Source: an uncultured Prochlorococcus sp. (GTDB lineage: Bacteria; Cyanobacteriota; Cyanobacteriia; PCC-6307; Cyanobiaceae). From it: a stretch of 39,718 nt of DNA. The DNA is taken from NCBI GenBank assembly GCA_902572825.1, contig CACGHD010000013.1, positions 1-39,718 of the forward strand, read 5' to 3'. Positions within the stretch are counted from its first letter, which is position 1. Each line of letters begins with the position of its first letter. Positions 15,899 through 26,490 of the stretch are shown here, in pieces. Position numbers and translations under genes: made by a program. The notes under the pieces were generated by a model. It was given only the letters and a program-made list of their open reading frames with translations, made no database searches and was not told where the DNA came from.

Positions 15899-16219
15899 TT
15901 ATTCACAAGTATCTTTAGTTATCTGGTTTACTAATGAGTCAATATCTAATTGATTATATGGTGATGTTTGTTTTTTCTCTGGATAATCATTTTTGAAATT
16001 GTTTAACCAATTTTGTTCAATCCTTATGAGATTTTTTGCAATATTGAACATACCGCCTTTTTTATATAAATCTTTAATCTTAATCATAATCTCAGATGTT
16101 CTGCTTGATTTAATATTTAATTCATTTGCTAAATCTTTTTGGTTAAATCCATGAGATTTCAACCAATCCTTAATAAAGGAGATGAGTTCTCTTTCCTCCT
16201 GTTGAGATAATTTACTCAT
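15899..16219 (-). CDS. Small helix-turn-helix protein
   Basis: A 106-residue, mostly helical, basic protein. QKDLANELNIKSSRTSEIM at residues 27-45 looks like an XRE-type helix-turn-helix. No other domain is visible; the C-terminal 30 residues are polar. The ATG directly follows the stop of the DUF1232 gene (TAAATG), so the two are probably translated together. A DNA-binding role is inferred only from the HTH pattern. Known relatives in marine cyanobacteria are, as far as I recall, uncharacterised. Confidence 0.72.
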   Translation of the reverse strand: MSKLSQQEERELISFIKDWLKSHGFNQKDLANELNIKSSRTSEIMIKIKDLYKKGGMFNIAKNLIRIEQNWLNNFKNDYPEKKQTSPYNQLDIDSLVNQITKDTCE

Positions 16220-16588
16220 TTAATAAAAAGGGAATAACTTATTAAGCTTGGTCTCTGCTCTTGCTCTAATTGAAGGAGTCATATATTTGCCCCATATACT
16301 AAGTACGGCTGTGAGGGCAACAAAATCATCACTAAAACCAACTAAAGGCATAAAGTCAGGGAAAAGGTCAAACGGCATAATTAAATAAGCTAAGGCAGCC
16401 ATTAAGGAAACTCTTACTTGTGCTGGAGTAAAAGGATCTATAGCCATCTCCAAAACTTCTAATGCAGGCTTTGCAATTGTTCTTCCTGCTTTAATAAGAA
16501 TCTTGATAATGATATTCTCATCGAATGTTGAGCTTTCTAAAACTTCAGCATCATAAATTTTTTCTTTGTTTTTGTAATTCTCTGCCAT
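16220..16588 (-). CDS. DUF1232 (YkvA-type) membrane protein
   Basis: A 122-residue protein carrying the DUF1232 core: an amphipathic helix (TPAQVRVSLMAALAYLI) and the loop MPFDLFPDFMPLVGFSDD at 71-88, where the P-x-D-x-x-PD pattern is diagnostic. It probably associates with membranes. Family function is unknown, though such genes are widespread. It is immediately upstream of the HTH gene with no intergenic base and 36 bp downstream of the sigma factor gene, so sigma factor, DUF1232 and HTH genes look like a single minus-strand unit. Confidence 0.85.
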   Translation of the reverse strand: MAENYKNKEKIYDAEVLESSTFDENIIIKILIKAGRTIAKPALEVLEMAIDPFTPAQVRVSLMAALAYLIMPFDLFPDFMPLVGFSDDFVALTAVLSIWGKYMTPSIRARAETKLNKLFPFY

Positions 16589-16624
16589 CCTTATCTATGG
16601 AATTTAGATTTTTTGATTGAATTT

Positions 16625-17548
16625 TTAGCTAATACTATCAACTAAACCGTTCTGTATTCCTGCTTTTCTAAGTTTTCTTAAAGCACGTTGAACGACTTGT
16701 CGGCAATATTCCCTACTACAACTCATATGTCTCGCAACTTCAGCTAAAGTTCTCCATTCGTTAGAACCATCTAATCCAAATCTTAGGCTTACTATTTTTC
16801 TTTCCTTTTCAGTTAAATTTGCTTTATCTAATAACTTCCAAGCTGAGGCTGTCCTTTCGGCTAATTCGGCTAATTCCATTGGGGGAGTTTGATCACTTGG
16901 AAGAATATCAACTAGCTCAGAGGGATCTGACTTTGATTTGACAGTGCCTTGGAGACTAACAGTAATGCTTCTCAATTCACAGGAAAGGAGTTCATCAATT
17001 TCCTCCTTTGTTATTTTCATCTCTTCAGCTAGCTCATCGGTCGTGGGTGAAATGCCCTTAAGTTGCATAAGTTTTGATTTTGCTGATCTTAATTTTGTGA
17101 GTTTTTCATTAATATTTACAGGTATCCTTATAGTCCTACTTTGAGTTGATAATGCTCTATTTAATCCTTGCCTGATCCACCAATAAGCATAAGTAGAAAA
17201 TCTGTGCCCTCTAGAGGGATCATATTTTTCTACAGCCCTTGTAAGACCTAATGTCCCCTCCTGAATTAAGTCCAGCAGTTCCAGTCCCTTGCCTTGATAT
17301 CTCTTGGCAAGGTTAACTACTAGTCTTAAGTTGGCGGTTATCATCTCATTTTTGGCCTTTTCACCAATTTTGATCTTTTTCCTTTCTGCTTCGGAATATT
17401 CGCAAGCGGGGCCTTTACCTCCTGCCTCTTGACATCTATTAACAAGTACTACCATTTCTTGGACTTTTCTGCCCATAGTGAGTTCTCTTTCGGGAGTCAA
17501 AAGTTGATGACGACCTATTTCACCAAGAAAATCGCTTAATGAACTCAC
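16625..17548 (-). CDS. RNA polymerase sigma-70 family factor, group 2 type
   Basis: A 307-residue sigma factor lacking the long region 1.1 of a principal RpoD. Region 1.2 is DFLGEIGRHQLLTPERELTM. Region 2 (about 71-142) contains LRLVVNLAKRYQGKGLELLD, the -10 recognition and melting block FSTYAYWWIRQGLNRALS. Region 4 (about 265-300) ends with the HTH CSREYCRQVVQRALRKLR. That HTH differs from the usual SRERVRQIE-x-ALRKLR, so -35 preference may differ. Start is GTG at 17548: an in-frame stop lies just upstream and a GAGG ribosome-binding site sits at good distance. A tandem AT repeat lies 60 bp upstream. Such factors respond to light and stress in cyanobacteria. Confidence 0.93.
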   Translation of the reverse strand: MSSLSDFLGEIGRHQLLTPERELTMGRKVQEMVVLVNRCQEAGGKGPACEYSEAERKKIKIGEKAKNEMITANLRLVVNLAKRYQGKGLELLDLIQEGTLGLTRAVEKYDPSRGHRFSTYAYWWIRQGLNRALSTQSRTIRIPVNINEKLTKLRSAKSKLMQLKGISPTTDELAEEMKITKEEIDELLSCELRSITVSLQGTVKSKSDPSELVDILPSDQTPPMELAELAERTASAWKLLDKANLTEKERKIVSLRFGLDGSNEWRTLAEVARHMSCSREYCRQVVQRALRKLRKAGIQNGLVDSIS

Positions 17549-17607
17549 GATTTACCTCATTGTTGATATATTCAACTTATAGTTAATTCAGTGATAAGCC
17601 ATACATG

Positions 17608-17651
17608 TAATAATTAATTAATAATTAATTAATAATTAATTAATAATTATT
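17608..17651. repeat. Tandem array of an 11-bp unit TAATAATTAAT (four copies)
   Basis: Three exact copies and a fourth with one or two changed bases run from 17608 to 17651. It lies in the 173-bp spacer between hisIE (ending at 17722) and the sigma factor start at 17548, so it is within the sigma gene's upstream region. It has no spacers, so it is not CRISPR-like. The array could bend DNA, bind a regulator, or simply be slippage. Confidence 0.8.
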
Positions 17652-17721
17652 AATTAGTAAATTAAAATTATTTTTTTAGGATTTTAGGTAAAAAATATTA
17701 AAAATTATAAATTTTAATTAT

Positions 17722-18381
17722 TTAATTTTTTTTTCTTGATTCTAGAACAGCAAGTACATCTCTCCACTTAACTCCCTTGTGCATAAGAGCTACTTGTAGA
17801 TGATAAATTAAATCAGCAGCTTCATTTGAGATTGAATTTTTATCATTATCTTTGCAAGCCATTATAAATTCTGCAGATTCCTCTCCTATTTTTTTCAAAA
17901 TAGTATTACTACCTTTTGTTAATAAATGATTTGTATAACTTTTTTCTGATGGATTAATTGATCTTTCGTTAATTGTATTGAATAATTCAGAGCAAATATT
18001 TGAGAAGGGAGTTGTTTTTTTCTCTTTTTTATCACTTTGATTTATTTGTATTTCGTTGAAAAAACAACTTTTTTCCCCAGTGTGACATGCTCCTGAACCA
18101 TTTTGTTCAATCAAAAGGATTAGTGCATCATTATCGCAGTCGAATCTAATCTCCTTAAGTATTTGGGTACTTCCACTTGTAGCTCCTTTTCTCCAAATTT
18201 CGGATCTTGATCTACTCCAATAATGAACGTTTTTGGTTTCAAGTGTCATTGTCAAAGATTCTTTGTTCATCCAAGCAAGCATAAGAATTGATCCGTCAAG
18301 CCAATCTTGTGCTATTGCAGGGATTAATCCATAATTATCAAAGCGTAGATCCTCTATCGAAAAATTAGTTGAATAAGTCAT
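17722..18381 (-). CDS. hisIE: Bifunctional phosphoribosyl-AMP cyclohydrolase/phosphoribosyl-ATP pyrophosphatase
   Basis: A 219-residue fusion performing steps two and three of histidine synthesis. The N-terminal HisI domain (1-115) shows DCDNDALILLIEQNGSGACH with metal-binding D81, D83 and D85 and C99/H100, then SCF with C106. The C-terminal HisE domain (about 130-219) is MazG-like: KKIGEESAEF gives the EE-x-x-E motif at 167-171, and NEAADLIYHLQV gives the second acidic cluster. A low-complexity linker (QSDKKEKKTTPF) separates the two. It is divergent from the QueD-like gene across 60 bp. Confidence 0.95.
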   Translation of the reverse strand: MTYSTNFSIEDLRFDNYGLIPAIAQDWLDGSILMLAWMNKESLTMTLETKNVHYWSRSRSEIWRKGATSGSTQILKEIRFDCDNDALILLIEQNGSGACHTGEKSCFFNEIQINQSDKKEKKTTPFSNICSELFNTINERSINPSEKSYTNHLLTKGSNTILKKIGEESAEFIMACKDNDKNSISNEAADLIYHLQVALMHKGVKWRDVLAVLESRKKN

Positions 18382-18441
18382 TATGTTTGTTATGTTTAAT
18401 CCTACTCAATGTGTTCTATTAAAAATTATCCTAACAGTTAA

Positions 18442-18915
18442 TTGATGTATATTCATTCTCTGAAATTTTCATGCAGCAAAAGTTACGAGGATTTTCCCTG
18501 TTCACATAGGCAATGGCGCCATGAAGGCCACTGCAGATTTGTGCATGGATATTCAAGATCATTCACCTTTTGGTTCACTGCAAAAAAATTAGATTTAAAT
18601 GGTTTTGTTGTCGATTTTTCAAGTCTAAAGCCCCTAGAAAATAGATTAAAGGAGCAATTTGACCATACTTTTCTAATAAATAAAGATGATCCTTTGCTGA
18701 ATTACTGGGAAAAATTACATGACTTAGATGCTTTAGATCTGAGAATTATGGATAATGTGGGAATGGAGTTCACCTCTGAATTAATTTGGAGATGGGCTAA
18801 TGAATACTTACAGAATAAGGATAAGGGCAGAACATGTTGTTGGAAAACAGAATCAAAAGAAAATAAATCGAATAAAGCAAGTTATGAGGAGATTCCTGAT
18901 TGGTTCAAATCTTAG
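18442..18915 (+). CDS. 6-pyruvoyl-tetrahydropterin synthase/QueD-like protein
   Basis: A 157-residue protein of the PTPS/QueD fold, which makes tetrahydropterins or the queuosine precursor 6-carboxy-tetrahydropterin. Family features are the N-terminal CSHRQWRHEGHCRFVHGYS (H22, catalytic-type C31, H35), the Asp-His pair in QFDHTFLIN and the Glu in FTSELIWRWA. The normal zinc motif C-x3-HGH reads C-x3-HGY here: the third histidine ligand is Tyr37. This may be a variant subfamily with altered chemistry, so naming it queD is not justified. The C-terminal 30 residues are a charged tail. It shares a promoter region with hisIE. Confidence 0.8.
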   Translation: MMYIHSLKFSCSKSYEDFPCSHRQWRHEGHCRFVHGYSRSFTFWFTAKKLDLNGFVVDFSSLKPLENRLKEQFDHTFLINKDDPLLNYWEKLHDLDALDLRIMDNVGMEFTSELIWRWANEYLQNKDKGRTCCWKTESKENKSNKASYEEIPDWFKS

Positions 18916-18963
18916 ATTAAAGTTGTTAATTTTAAAGTCATATAGGATTCTTTAATTAGATAT

Positions 18964-21546
18964 TTAATCAACATTTATCTCCCCATTAATTAGATAAATA
19001 TTAATCTCGTCTTTATTAAGGTAATGATTATTCAATATATTATTTGAAATTTTTGTCTCAATTTGTTTTTGAATAATTCTTTTTAAAGGCCTTGCACCAT
19101 AGGCATGATCGAAACTATTTTCGACAAGTTGGTTAATTGCTTCATCCGTAATTTTGAATTTTAAGTTTTTTTTGTTAAGTCTTTTTTCTAAATGTTGAAG
19201 CTGGATTTTTGCAATTTCTTTTATGTCATTAGATTCTAAATTATTAAAAATAACTATTTCATCAAGTCGATTTAAAAACTCAGGCTTGAAAAATTTTTTA
19301 ATTTCATTATTTACAACTTTTTTAATTTCATTTGTATCTTCTTTTCGAACTGATAAATCATTTATTGATTGACTTCCTAAATTACTTGTGAGAACAATGA
19401 TTGAATTTTTGAAATTGATTGTACGACCTTGCCCATCAGTAATGATTCCATCATCAAGAACCTGTAAGAGAATATCTAAAATATCTTTGTGAGCTTTCTC
19501 TATCTCATCTAGGAGTATTAATGAATAAGGATTTTTGCGTACAGCTTCAGTTAGTTGGCCGCCTGATTCGAAACCTAAATATCCAGGAGGCGCACCTATA
19601 ATTTTGCTCACTGAATGCTTTTCCATATATTCAGACATATCCAGTCTTGTAATTGAAGAATTTGAATCGAATATTGTTTTGGCTGTTACTTTACTTAGCT
19701 CTGTTTTTCCAACACCAGTTGGACCTAAAAAGAGAAAACTGGCTAATGGCTTGCTTGGATCATTTAGACCAGTCCTTGACCTCTTAATGGAATCTGCGAC
19801 TGCCCTAATGGCACTATCTTGACCAATAATTTTTTCTTTCAGGATTGACTCGAGGCTCAAGAGTTTATCTTTTTCTGACTGGTTTAAGTTCTGTACTGGA
19901 ATAGAGGTCCACTTTGAGACAACTTCAGCAATATCATCAAAAGTTACCTCTTGTCTTAAAAGACTTGTATCTCCATTTTTTTGAGAATTTATTAGGGACT
20001 CACTTTTTTCTTTCAATTTTTTTTGCAAAGAATTTAAATTTCCAAATTCTAATTCTGCAGCTTTGTTGAGGTCAAAACTCCTTTTGGCTTGATCTATTTG
20101 CAATTGAACAGATTCAATTTCTTCTTTTATGGTGCTAATCTCATCAATTTCATCTTTTTCTTTTTTCCATTGAGCTCCTAATTCTGCCTTTTTATCTTTA
20201 AGGGATATAAGTTCATCATTGATTTTTTTTAATCTTTCTATAGAGAAATCATCAGTTTCTCTTTTTAAAGATAATTTTTCCATCTCAAACTGTAGAACTT
20301 TTCGATCAATTTCATCAATTTCTTCAGGTTTGGAAGTTATTACCATATTTAATCTTGAGGCTGCTTCATCGATTAGATCTATTGCTTTGTCAGGAAGAAA
20401 TCTATCGTTAATATATCTTTCGCTAAGGGTTGCAGCAGCAACTAATGCATTATCAGAAATTCTCACACTATGATGAACTTCGTATCTTTCTCTCAATCCT
20501 CTTAAGATTGATACGGTATCATCTATTGAAGGAGCATCAACTTTTATCTTTTGAAATCTTCGTTCTAAAGCAGGATCTTTTTCTATATTTTGTTTATGTT
20601 CATTAATAGTTGTAGCACCAATACATCTAAGTTCTCCTCTCGCAAGCATTGGTTTTAATAGGTTGCTTGCATCTAAAGAACCTCCACTAGCGCCTGCACC
20701 TACTACCGTATGAATTTCATCAATAAAAAGAATAATCTTACCGTCTGATTCTTTCACTTTCTTTAGAATATTTTTTATTCTTTCTTCAAATTCTCCACGA
20801 TATTTTGCTCCAGCTAAAAGTGAACCCATATCTAATGAAATTAGTTTCCTATCTTGTAGAGCAGAGGGTACATCGCCATTAATAATTCTTTGAGCTAACC
20901 CTTCTACAATGGCTGTTTTCCCAACTCCAGGTTCTCCAATAAGAACTGGATTATTTTTTGTTCTTCTACTCAATATTTGAATCGTTCTTCTAATCTCTTC
21001 ATCCCTACCAATAACAGGGTCTAAAATCCCATCTCGTGCAGATTGAGTTAGATCAATACCATATTTTGCCAAAGACTCATTAGAACTATTGAATTCATTT
21101 TTTACTGCCGGATCTAACTTCATTTTCTTTATAATTTCAAGAAATTTTGGAATACCTTTTTGATTTAAAATTTGAAATCCATATTTATCATCATAAGTGA
21201 AACCGTAAACTAAGTGTTCTGTTGATATCACTACATCATTTAAAGTATTCTTAATATTATTCGCCTTCAAAAATATTTTGTGAAGAGTATCACCAATATA
21301 TAAATTATCTTGTTTATTTTTCATTTTTGCCTTCGCATTTAATGAAGAAATTATTTCCCTCTCAAGATCTTTTAGATTTACATTATTTTTTTTTAAAATC
21401 TTTTGTGTAATATTGTCATCTTTTATAAGAGCTAATAATAAATTATCAGAGTCTACATTTTGTTGATGATTTTTATAAGCAATTTCTTTGGCAAAAATAA
21501 AATAGTTCCAAGCAGAATTTGTGAATTCGCTTGGAACTATGTTCAT
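18964..21546 (-). CDS. clpB: ClpB-type disaggregase chaperone
   Basis: An 860-residue AAA+ protein of normal ClpB length. ClpB extracts polypeptides from aggregates together with DnaK. The N-domain (about 1-145) is divergent. The first ATPase has Walker [10 protein letters not shown] at 204-212. A coiled-coil middle domain (about 400-525, rich in Lys/Glu) follows. The second ATPase has Walker [10 protein letters not shown] near 607-615 and an [20 protein letters not shown] block; the C-terminal end is [17 protein letters not shown]. The middle domain separates it from ClpC/ClpA, and there is no ClpP-binding tripeptide. Cyanobacteria carry two ClpB paralogues; I cannot say which this is. It lies downstream of petE. 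Confidence 0.94.
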   Translation of the reverse strand: MNIVPSEFTNSAWNYFIFAKEIAYKNHQQNVDSDNLLLALIKDDNITQKILKKNNVNLKDLEREIISSLNAKAKMKNKQDNLYIGDTLHKIFLKANNIKNTLNDVVISTEHLVYGFTYDDKYGFQILNQKGIPKFLEIIKKMKLDPAVKNEFNSSNESLAKYGIDLTQSARDGILDPVIGRDEEIRRTIQILSRRTKNNPVLIGEPGVGKTAIVEGLAQRIINGDVPSALQDRKLISLDMGSLLAGAKYRGEFEERIKNILKKVKESDGKIILFIDEIHTVVGAGASGGSLDASNLLKPMLARGELRCIGATTINEHKQNIEKDPALERRFQKIKVDAPSIDDTVSILRGLRERYEVHHSVRISDNALVAAATLSERYINDRFLPDKAIDLIDEAASRLNMVITSKPEEIDEIDRKVLQFEMEKLSLKRETDDFSIERLKKINDELISLKDKKAELGAQWKKEKDEIDEISTIKEEIESVQLQIDQAKRSFDLNKAAELEFGNLNSLQKKLKEKSESLINSQKNGDTSLLRQEVTFDDIAEVVSKWTSIPVQNLNQSEKDKLLSLESILKEKIIGQDSAIRAVADSIKRSRTGLNDPSKPLASFLFLGPTGVGKTELSKVTAKTIFDSNSSITRLDMSEYMEKHSVSKIIGAPPGYLGFESGGQLTEAVRKNPYSLILLDEIEKAHKDILDILLQVLDDGIITDGQGRTINFKNSIIVLTSNLGSQSINDLSVRKEDTNEIKKVVNNEIKKFFKPEFLNRLDEIVIFNNLESNDIKEIAKIQLQHLEKRLNKKNLKFKITDEAINQLVENSFDHAYGARPLKRIIQKQIETKISNNILNNHYLNKDEINIYLINGEINVD

Positions 21547-21613
21547 TAATCAAAATTTGGGTATGATCGTAATAAATTTTTAGTCAAAAAGGGTGTTTAA
21601 CTATTTAGAAGAT

Positions 21614-21964
21614 TTATTCAACAATAACTTTACCTACCATTCCAGCGCCTCTGTGTGGCTCGCAATAGTAATCATAAGTTCCAGCAGTATCAAATGTTTC
21701 TTCCCAAGACTCTCCTGGAGCAAAAGCTAGATCCGCATGACTTAATTCCTCATGCCCATCAAAAACAGCATTGTGAGGGGCAAGTTTATTATTGACGAAT
21801 TTAACTGTATCACCGGCACTAATGGTTACTGTACTTGGTTCAAATGCAAGCATTCCAGCATCTGTTCCAAGTTTTACTTCAACAGTCTTAGCTGAAACTG
21901 ATGAGATACCTAAACCTAGAGTTAGAACTATTGCAAATAACCCTGCAAAGATTGAACGTAACAT
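21614..21964 (-). CDS. petE: Plastocyanin precursor
   Basis: A 116-residue precursor with a signal peptide (basic start MLRS, hydrophobic core to residue 24, cleavage likely after VSA at 25) for export to the thylakoid lumen. The mature blue-copper domain keeps all four copper ligands: H64 in APHNAVF, and C101, H104 and M109 in [11 protein letters not shown]. Plastocyanin carries electrons from cytochrome b6f to photosystem I. It sits between clpB and the epimerase gene in a minus-strand run, with its own 59-bp upstream gap rich in TATA-like sequence. Confidence 0.97.
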   Translation of the reverse strand: MLRSIFAGLFAIVLTLGLGISSVSAKTVEVKLGTDAGMLAFEPSTVTISAGDTVKFVNNKLAPHNAVFDGHEELSHADLAFAPGESWEETFDTAGTYDYYCEPHRGAGMVGKVIVE

Positions 21965-22023
21965 AATAAAAATTTGCTTATTTATATATATTACAAGGCT
22001 TTGGGAACCTAACTGCGAGAATT

Positions 22024-23007
22024 TTAATTGTTATTACAGCTTGGTAACTTTGATAACCTAAAAATATCATTCAGTGACTTGGCATAACTTTTAAGTTTAA
22101 AAGTCTCAGGATTAGTGATGGGAACATGATTAAAGTCATATTTTTTAATACTGAAGCTATCCCAAGGAGTAGTTTGAATGGGGAGAATTCTTAATAATAT
22201 TTTTAGAATTTTTTTTGTAAGCGGTATCGCAAAAAATCTCCTCATATTATTTTTCTTTAAAAGTGTAATTATGGCATCATCAATTGAAATGAATTTTTGA
22301 CCTAGCACAAATTTTCTAAAGCCTTTGAATTGCTCTTTTTTATAATTCTTAATTAGAAACCCGCAAATCTGGGCGATATCATTTGCGTGTATAAAGTGAA
22401 ATTTAGAATCGAGTTTTAAAAATCTTGCTAGCCAAAGCCATTTCCCAATTTCTTTCAATCCACTAGTTAAATAACTCACAGGATATTTACTTTTTTTTCC
22501 AAGAGTCCCTCCAAAAACCAAGGTAGGGAAAACAGCGAATGTTTTTTCTGCAAATGAGCTTTCTCTAAGTCTCTGGAAACATTCATATTTTGTTTGAATG
22601 TACTCTGTTCCATAAATTAATGATTCCCTCATTAATTCTGTTTGGGTATCAAGAATACTAGCTGTTGAAAAATAAATAATCTTTTCTAACTTTTCAATAT
22701 CAAGCATTTCTAGTAATTCTTCAAAAGCTTTAATATTTACTTCATAGGCTCTTTTTGGATCTCCCCAAGCTGTAGCAGTATGTATTAGGTAATTAATTTG
22801 ACTAATTTCCTTTTTATACCTATTTGAATCCCTGATATCGCATACCAATAACTTGACTTTTTTATTTTCTTGAACAGAAATTGGTAACTTAATTTTGTCT
22901 CTTACCATGAGATAAAGCCTGAATTTTGTATTTTTCAAAAACCAATTAACCACATATTGGCCAACACATCCATTCGCACCTGTAATTAATAAGTTTTTAT
23001 ATGCCAA
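22024..23007 (-). CDS. NAD(P)-dependent epimerase/dehydratase (extended SDR)
   Basis: A 327-residue short-chain dehydrogenase-type protein. The nucleotide-binding GANGCVGQY (residues 10-18) is followed by [10 protein letters not shown] and HTATAWGDP, and the catalytic Tyr-x3-Lys lies in YIQTKYEC. The C-terminal substrate region is basic and unlike well-known named epimerases, so the substrate is unknown. Start is TTG at 23007, right before the first beta strand. It lies 8 bp downstream of hemE, so it is probably cotranscribed with it, though a functional link to heme synthesis is not evident. Confidence 0.85.
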   Translation of the reverse strand: MAYKNLLITGANGCVGQYVVNWFLKNTKFRLYLMVRDKIKLPISVQENKKVKLLVCDIRDSNRYKKEISQINYLIHTATAWGDPKRAYEVNIKAFEELLEMLDIEKLEKIIYFSTASILDTQTELMRESLIYGTEYIQTKYECFQRLRESSFAEKTFAVFPTLVFGGTLGKKSKYPVSYLTSGLKEIGKWLWLARFLKLDSKFHFIHANDIAQICGFLIKNYKKEQFKGFRKFVLGQKFISIDDAIITLLKKNNMRRFFAIPLTKKILKILLRILPIQTTPWDSFSIKKYDFNHVPITNPETFKLKSYAKSLNDIFRLSKLPSCNNN

Positions 23008-23015
23008 GACTTTAA

Positions 23016-24056
23016 CTAGTAAGTGAGTTTTTTTCCATGTTCAAAAAATGTTTGAGCATTTTCTTCTGGAGTTCCAGGTAAAATCCCATGACCCAAATTA
23101 AGAATATATTTCCTGTCTTTAATTTTATTGAAAGTATTATCTATTCTTTCTTTTATTGATTCTTTGTTCCCGAATAAAATGCCAGGGTCAACATTACCTT
23201 GAATTCCAATCCCCTTGGGGATTCGTTTACAAGCCTCTTCAATATCTACTGTCCAGTCTAATGAGATAATATCTACTCCAGTTTTTGCCATTCTTTCTAA
23301 GACACCAGCACTTCCCGAAATGTAGAGAATTATTGGTGTTTGAGGGTATTCCGCTTTTACAATTTCAACAACTTTTTTTTGATAAGGCCCAGCAAAGATA
23401 TCATAATCTTGTGGGCTTAGTTGGCCTGCCCACGAATCAAAAATTTGTACTACTTGCGCTCCAGATTTTATTTGATATTTAAGATATTCACCAATAGATT
23501 TTGCAAAATGATCAAGAAGCTTATGAAGTAAATCTGGTTCATTGAAAGCCATTGATTTTATTAAGGAATAATTTTTACTGCTTTTACCTTCAACTACATA
23601 TGCAGCAAGAGTCCAAGGTGCGCCAACAAAACCTAAAACAGTTGCCTCATTATTCACATCTTTTTTTAGTGAAGAAAGAACTTGCCCAACAAAGCTTAAA
23701 CTCTCGCTTGGATTTAATTCTCTTAAATTTTCTACCTGATTAAGAGTTCTTATTGGGTCCTCAATAATTGGACCTTTGCTTTCTATTATTTCAAAATTTA
23801 TGCCCATCCCTGGAAGGGGTGTGAGAATATCTGAAAAAAGGATCACACCATCTGGTTTGAAAGCATGAAAAGGCTGCATTGAAATCTCATATGATAGTTC
23901 TGGATTTTCAGACCTCTCTCTAAAGCTTGGGTAACGCTCCCTTAAATCTCTATAGATTTTCATATATCTTCCTGCTTGCCTCATCATCCATACTGGAGGT
24001 CTATTTACTTTTTTACCTAATGCGGCAGAAAGTAGTAGTGGTAAATCTTGACCCAT
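23016..24056 (-). CDS. hemE: Uroporphyrinogen decarboxylase
   Basis: A 346-residue enzyme that converts uroporphyrinogen III to coproporphyrinogen III on the path to heme and chlorophyll. The signature [14 protein letters not shown] at 19-32 binds the propionate groups. The second family motif is [16 protein letters not shown]. The catalytic Asp is in [13 protein letters not shown], and [14 protein letters not shown] is near the C-terminus. Length is normal. A 117-bp gap separates it from glgB upstream and likely holds its promoter. The epimerase gene follows closely. Confidence 0.97.
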   Translation of the reverse strand: MGQDLPLLLSAALGKKVNRPPVWMMRQAGRYMKIYRDLRERYPSFRERSENPELSYEISMQPFHAFKPDGVILFSDILTPLPGMGINFEIIESKGPIIEDPIRTLNQVENLRELNPSESLSFVGQVLSSLKKDVNNEATVLGFVGAPWTLAAYVVEGKSSKNYSLIKSMAFNEPDLLHKLLDHFAKSIGEYLKYQIKSGAQVVQIFDSWAGQLSPQDYDIFAGPYQKKVVEIVKAEYPQTPIILYISGSAGVLERMAKTGVDIISLDWTVDIEEACKRIPKGIGIQGNVDPGILFGNKESIKERIDNTFNKIKDRKYILNLGHGILPGTPEENAQTFFEHGKKLTY

Positions 24057-24173
24057 TTTTCAATTCGATATTTAAAAAAAAAATTAAAATCCAACTTAGA
24101 AATCTTACAATGTAAAGTAGGGCAAAAGCGTTATGTGAACATTTATATGAAGCACTAAGTTAAATGAGCCTGC

Positions 24174-26438
24174 TTATTTTTTTGATTGATGTTTGAATAT
24201 ACTCACGCTTAATGGGGGCAAAGCAAGTTCTAGAGCATTTTGATAATCATGAATATTGTAATTTATAGTTTCTTTACCCCCCATATTTCCTTTGTTACTG
24301 CCCCCGTATCTAGAGCCATCTGAATTAAATATTTCTTTATAAAATCCCTCCACAGGAACACCTACTTTGTATGACTCATGAGTATTAGGTGTAAAGTTAG
24401 CAACAACAACAAGCCACTCATTGGTATCATTTTCTCTTCTCATGAAACTTATAACCGAATTAGATATGTCATTACAATCTATCCATTGGAATCCATAAGG
24501 ATCAAAGTCATTTTTCCATAATGCAGGTTCATTTTTATAAAGAACGTTTAGGTCATCAATCAAGTTTCTGATACCTTTATGGGGCTCAAATTCTAGTAAC
24601 TCCCATTGCAGATCATCCCAAACATTCCATTCTTGTCTTTGCCCAAATTCCATTCCCATAAATATTGTTTTTTTACCAGGGTGGGTCCACATATAAGTTA
24701 GTAATGCTCTGGTATTTGCATATTTCTTCCAGTCATCGCCAGGCATTTTATGCAAAAGATGACTTTTACCATGGACAACCTCATCATGACTAAGTGCAAG
24801 CATAAAGTTCTCTGTGTAGTTATATGTAATTGAGAAAGTTACACTATTTTGATGGAATTGCCTAAACCAAGGATCTATTTCAAAATAATCAAGCATATCG
24901 TGCATCCATCCCATATTCCATTTCAAGTTAAACCCTAACCCTCCCATGTCAGTTGGTTTGGTTACCATTGGCCAAGTTGTTGATTCTTCAGCGATAGAAA
25001 GTGCACCTGGGAAGTGTTGGAAGAGTACATGATTAGCCTGTTGAAGAAATTTAACGGCCTCTATATTTTCGTTCCCACCATTTTCATTCGGTATCCATTC
25101 TCCATCAGGACGTAGATAATCTCTGTAAAGCATAGAAGCTACAGCATCTACTCTTATGCCATCAATATGAAACTCTTCAAACCAATAAACGAGATTTGCT
25201 ACTAAGAAATTTCTTACTTCGTTTCTGCTGTAATTAAATATTAGGGTTCCCCATTCTTTGTGTTCACCTATTCGTGAATCTCCATGCTCATAAAGATGGC
25301 AGCCATCAAAAAATGCTAAACCATGCTTATCTTTTGGAAAATGACCGGGCACCCAATCAAGAATTACGCCTATGCCCTCTTCATGACATTTATTTACAAA
25401 CTCTCTAAATTCATTTGGGGTACCAAATCTACTTGTTGGTGCATACCAGCCTGTAACTTGGTATCCCCATGAACCATCGAAAGGATGTTCAGATATTGGC
25501 ATTAGTTCAATATGAGTGAATCCTCTTTCTTTTACATAAGGGATTAGTTTCTCGGTTAATTCTGGATAAGTTAATAATCTTGTTCCAGGTTTTAAATCGG
25601 CTGCAGGTACTGGTTCTCTGGGTTCACCATTGTCCTCCATATATTTATTATCTGTTGATTCATGGAGCCAACTCCCTAAATGCATTTCATAAACTGAAAT
25701 TGGCTTGTTAATTTGACTAGAAGAATCTCTGTTTGAAATCCAAGAACTATCATTCCAATTAAAGTTTTTCAACTTTGAAACTATTGAACCATTTTGAGGT
25801 CTGATTTCATGAAGGAAACCATATGGATCAGCTTTCTCATAAATATGACCTTGTTGTGTTCTTATTTCATATTTATAAGTGTCGCCCTCTTGCATTGATG
25901 GCATGAATAGTTCCCAAATTCCCCCTAATCTTTTTTGCATTGGATGATGTCTCCCATCCCAAGAATTTATATCTCCAATTATCGAGATTGATTTTGCATT
26001 TGGAGCCCAAATGCAAAACATGACGCCTTTTTGATTCTTTTCTTCAATGATATGTGCTCCCATTTTTTCCCAAATATGATGATGATTACTTTCTGCAAAA
26101 AGATGTCTATCAACTTCTCCCATCCACTCTTCTCTATATGACCAAGGGTCATGTTGTGTATGTGTGATCCCTCCTCGTGAAATATTTATTTCGTAATTGT
26201 GATTTGGATTTTCAGGCAGGATAGCTTCAAAAAGCCATTTATGGTTTATGCTTTCGGCCTTATAGGTTTTGTTTTTAAAATTTATTTTAACTTCATCGGC
26301 TTCAGGCATCCATACCCTAATTACCCATTGTTCTTCATAAAAATGGGGACCTAATATTTTTAATGGATTATCATTGCAACAATTTTCTAGGTTGATAGCT
26401 TCTGATTTAATCCAGTCTGCTTGAATTGTCTCGATCAT
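24174..26438 (-). CDS. glgB: 1,4-alpha-glucan (glycogen) branching enzyme
   Basis: A 754-residue GH13 enzyme that transfers glucan segments to make alpha-1,6 branches in glycogen. Two N-terminal carbohydrate-binding domains (about 25-110 and 125-225, the latter with [20 protein letters not shown]) precede the barrel. The catalytic nucleophile D431 lies in [10 protein letters not shown], the acid/base E484 in IAEESTTW, and the third Asp D552 in SHDEVVHG. The 53- and 68-residue spacings equal those I recall for the E. coli enzyme. Glycogen is the day-night carbon store of these cyanobacteria. Confidence 0.97.
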   Translation of the reverse strand: MIETIQADWIKSEAINLENCCNDNPLKILGPHFYEEQWVIRVWMPEADEVKINFKNKTYKAESINHKWLFEAILPENPNHNYEINISRGGITHTQHDPWSYREEWMGEVDRHLFAESNHHHIWEKMGAHIIEEKNQKGVMFCIWAPNAKSISIIGDINSWDGRHHPMQKRLGGIWELFMPSMQEGDTYKYEIRTQQGHIYEKADPYGFLHEIRPQNGSIVSKLKNFNWNDSSWISNRDSSSQINKPISVYEMHLGSWLHESTDNKYMEDNGEPREPVPAADLKPGTRLLTYPELTEKLIPYVKERGFTHIELMPISEHPFDGSWGYQVTGWYAPTSRFGTPNEFREFVNKCHEEGIGVILDWVPGHFPKDKHGLAFFDGCHLYEHGDSRIGEHKEWGTLIFNYSRNEVRNFLVANLVYWFEEFHIDGIRVDAVASMLYRDYLRPDGEWIPNENGGNENIEAVKFLQQANHVLFQHFPGALSIAEESTTWPMVTKPTDMGGLGFNLKWNMGWMHDMLDYFEIDPWFRQFHQNSVTFSITYNYTENFMLALSHDEVVHGKSHLLHKMPGDDWKKYANTRALLTYMWTHPGKKTIFMGMEFGQRQEWNVWDDLQWELLEFEPHKGIRNLIDDLNVLYKNEPALWKNDFDPYGFQWIDCNDISNSVISFMRRENDTNEWLVVVANFTPNTHESYKVGVPVEGFYKEIFNSDGSRYGGSNKGNMGGKETINYNIHDYQNALELALPPLSVSIFKHQSKK

Positions 26439-26490
26439 GACTGGTAGATATTAAGGATTAATAATATCAAATGATTAACCAAAATAATAA

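Noticed and set aside
17608..17651. CRISPR array
   Set aside because: The units are 11 bp, directly adjacent and without spacers; no cas genes are present.
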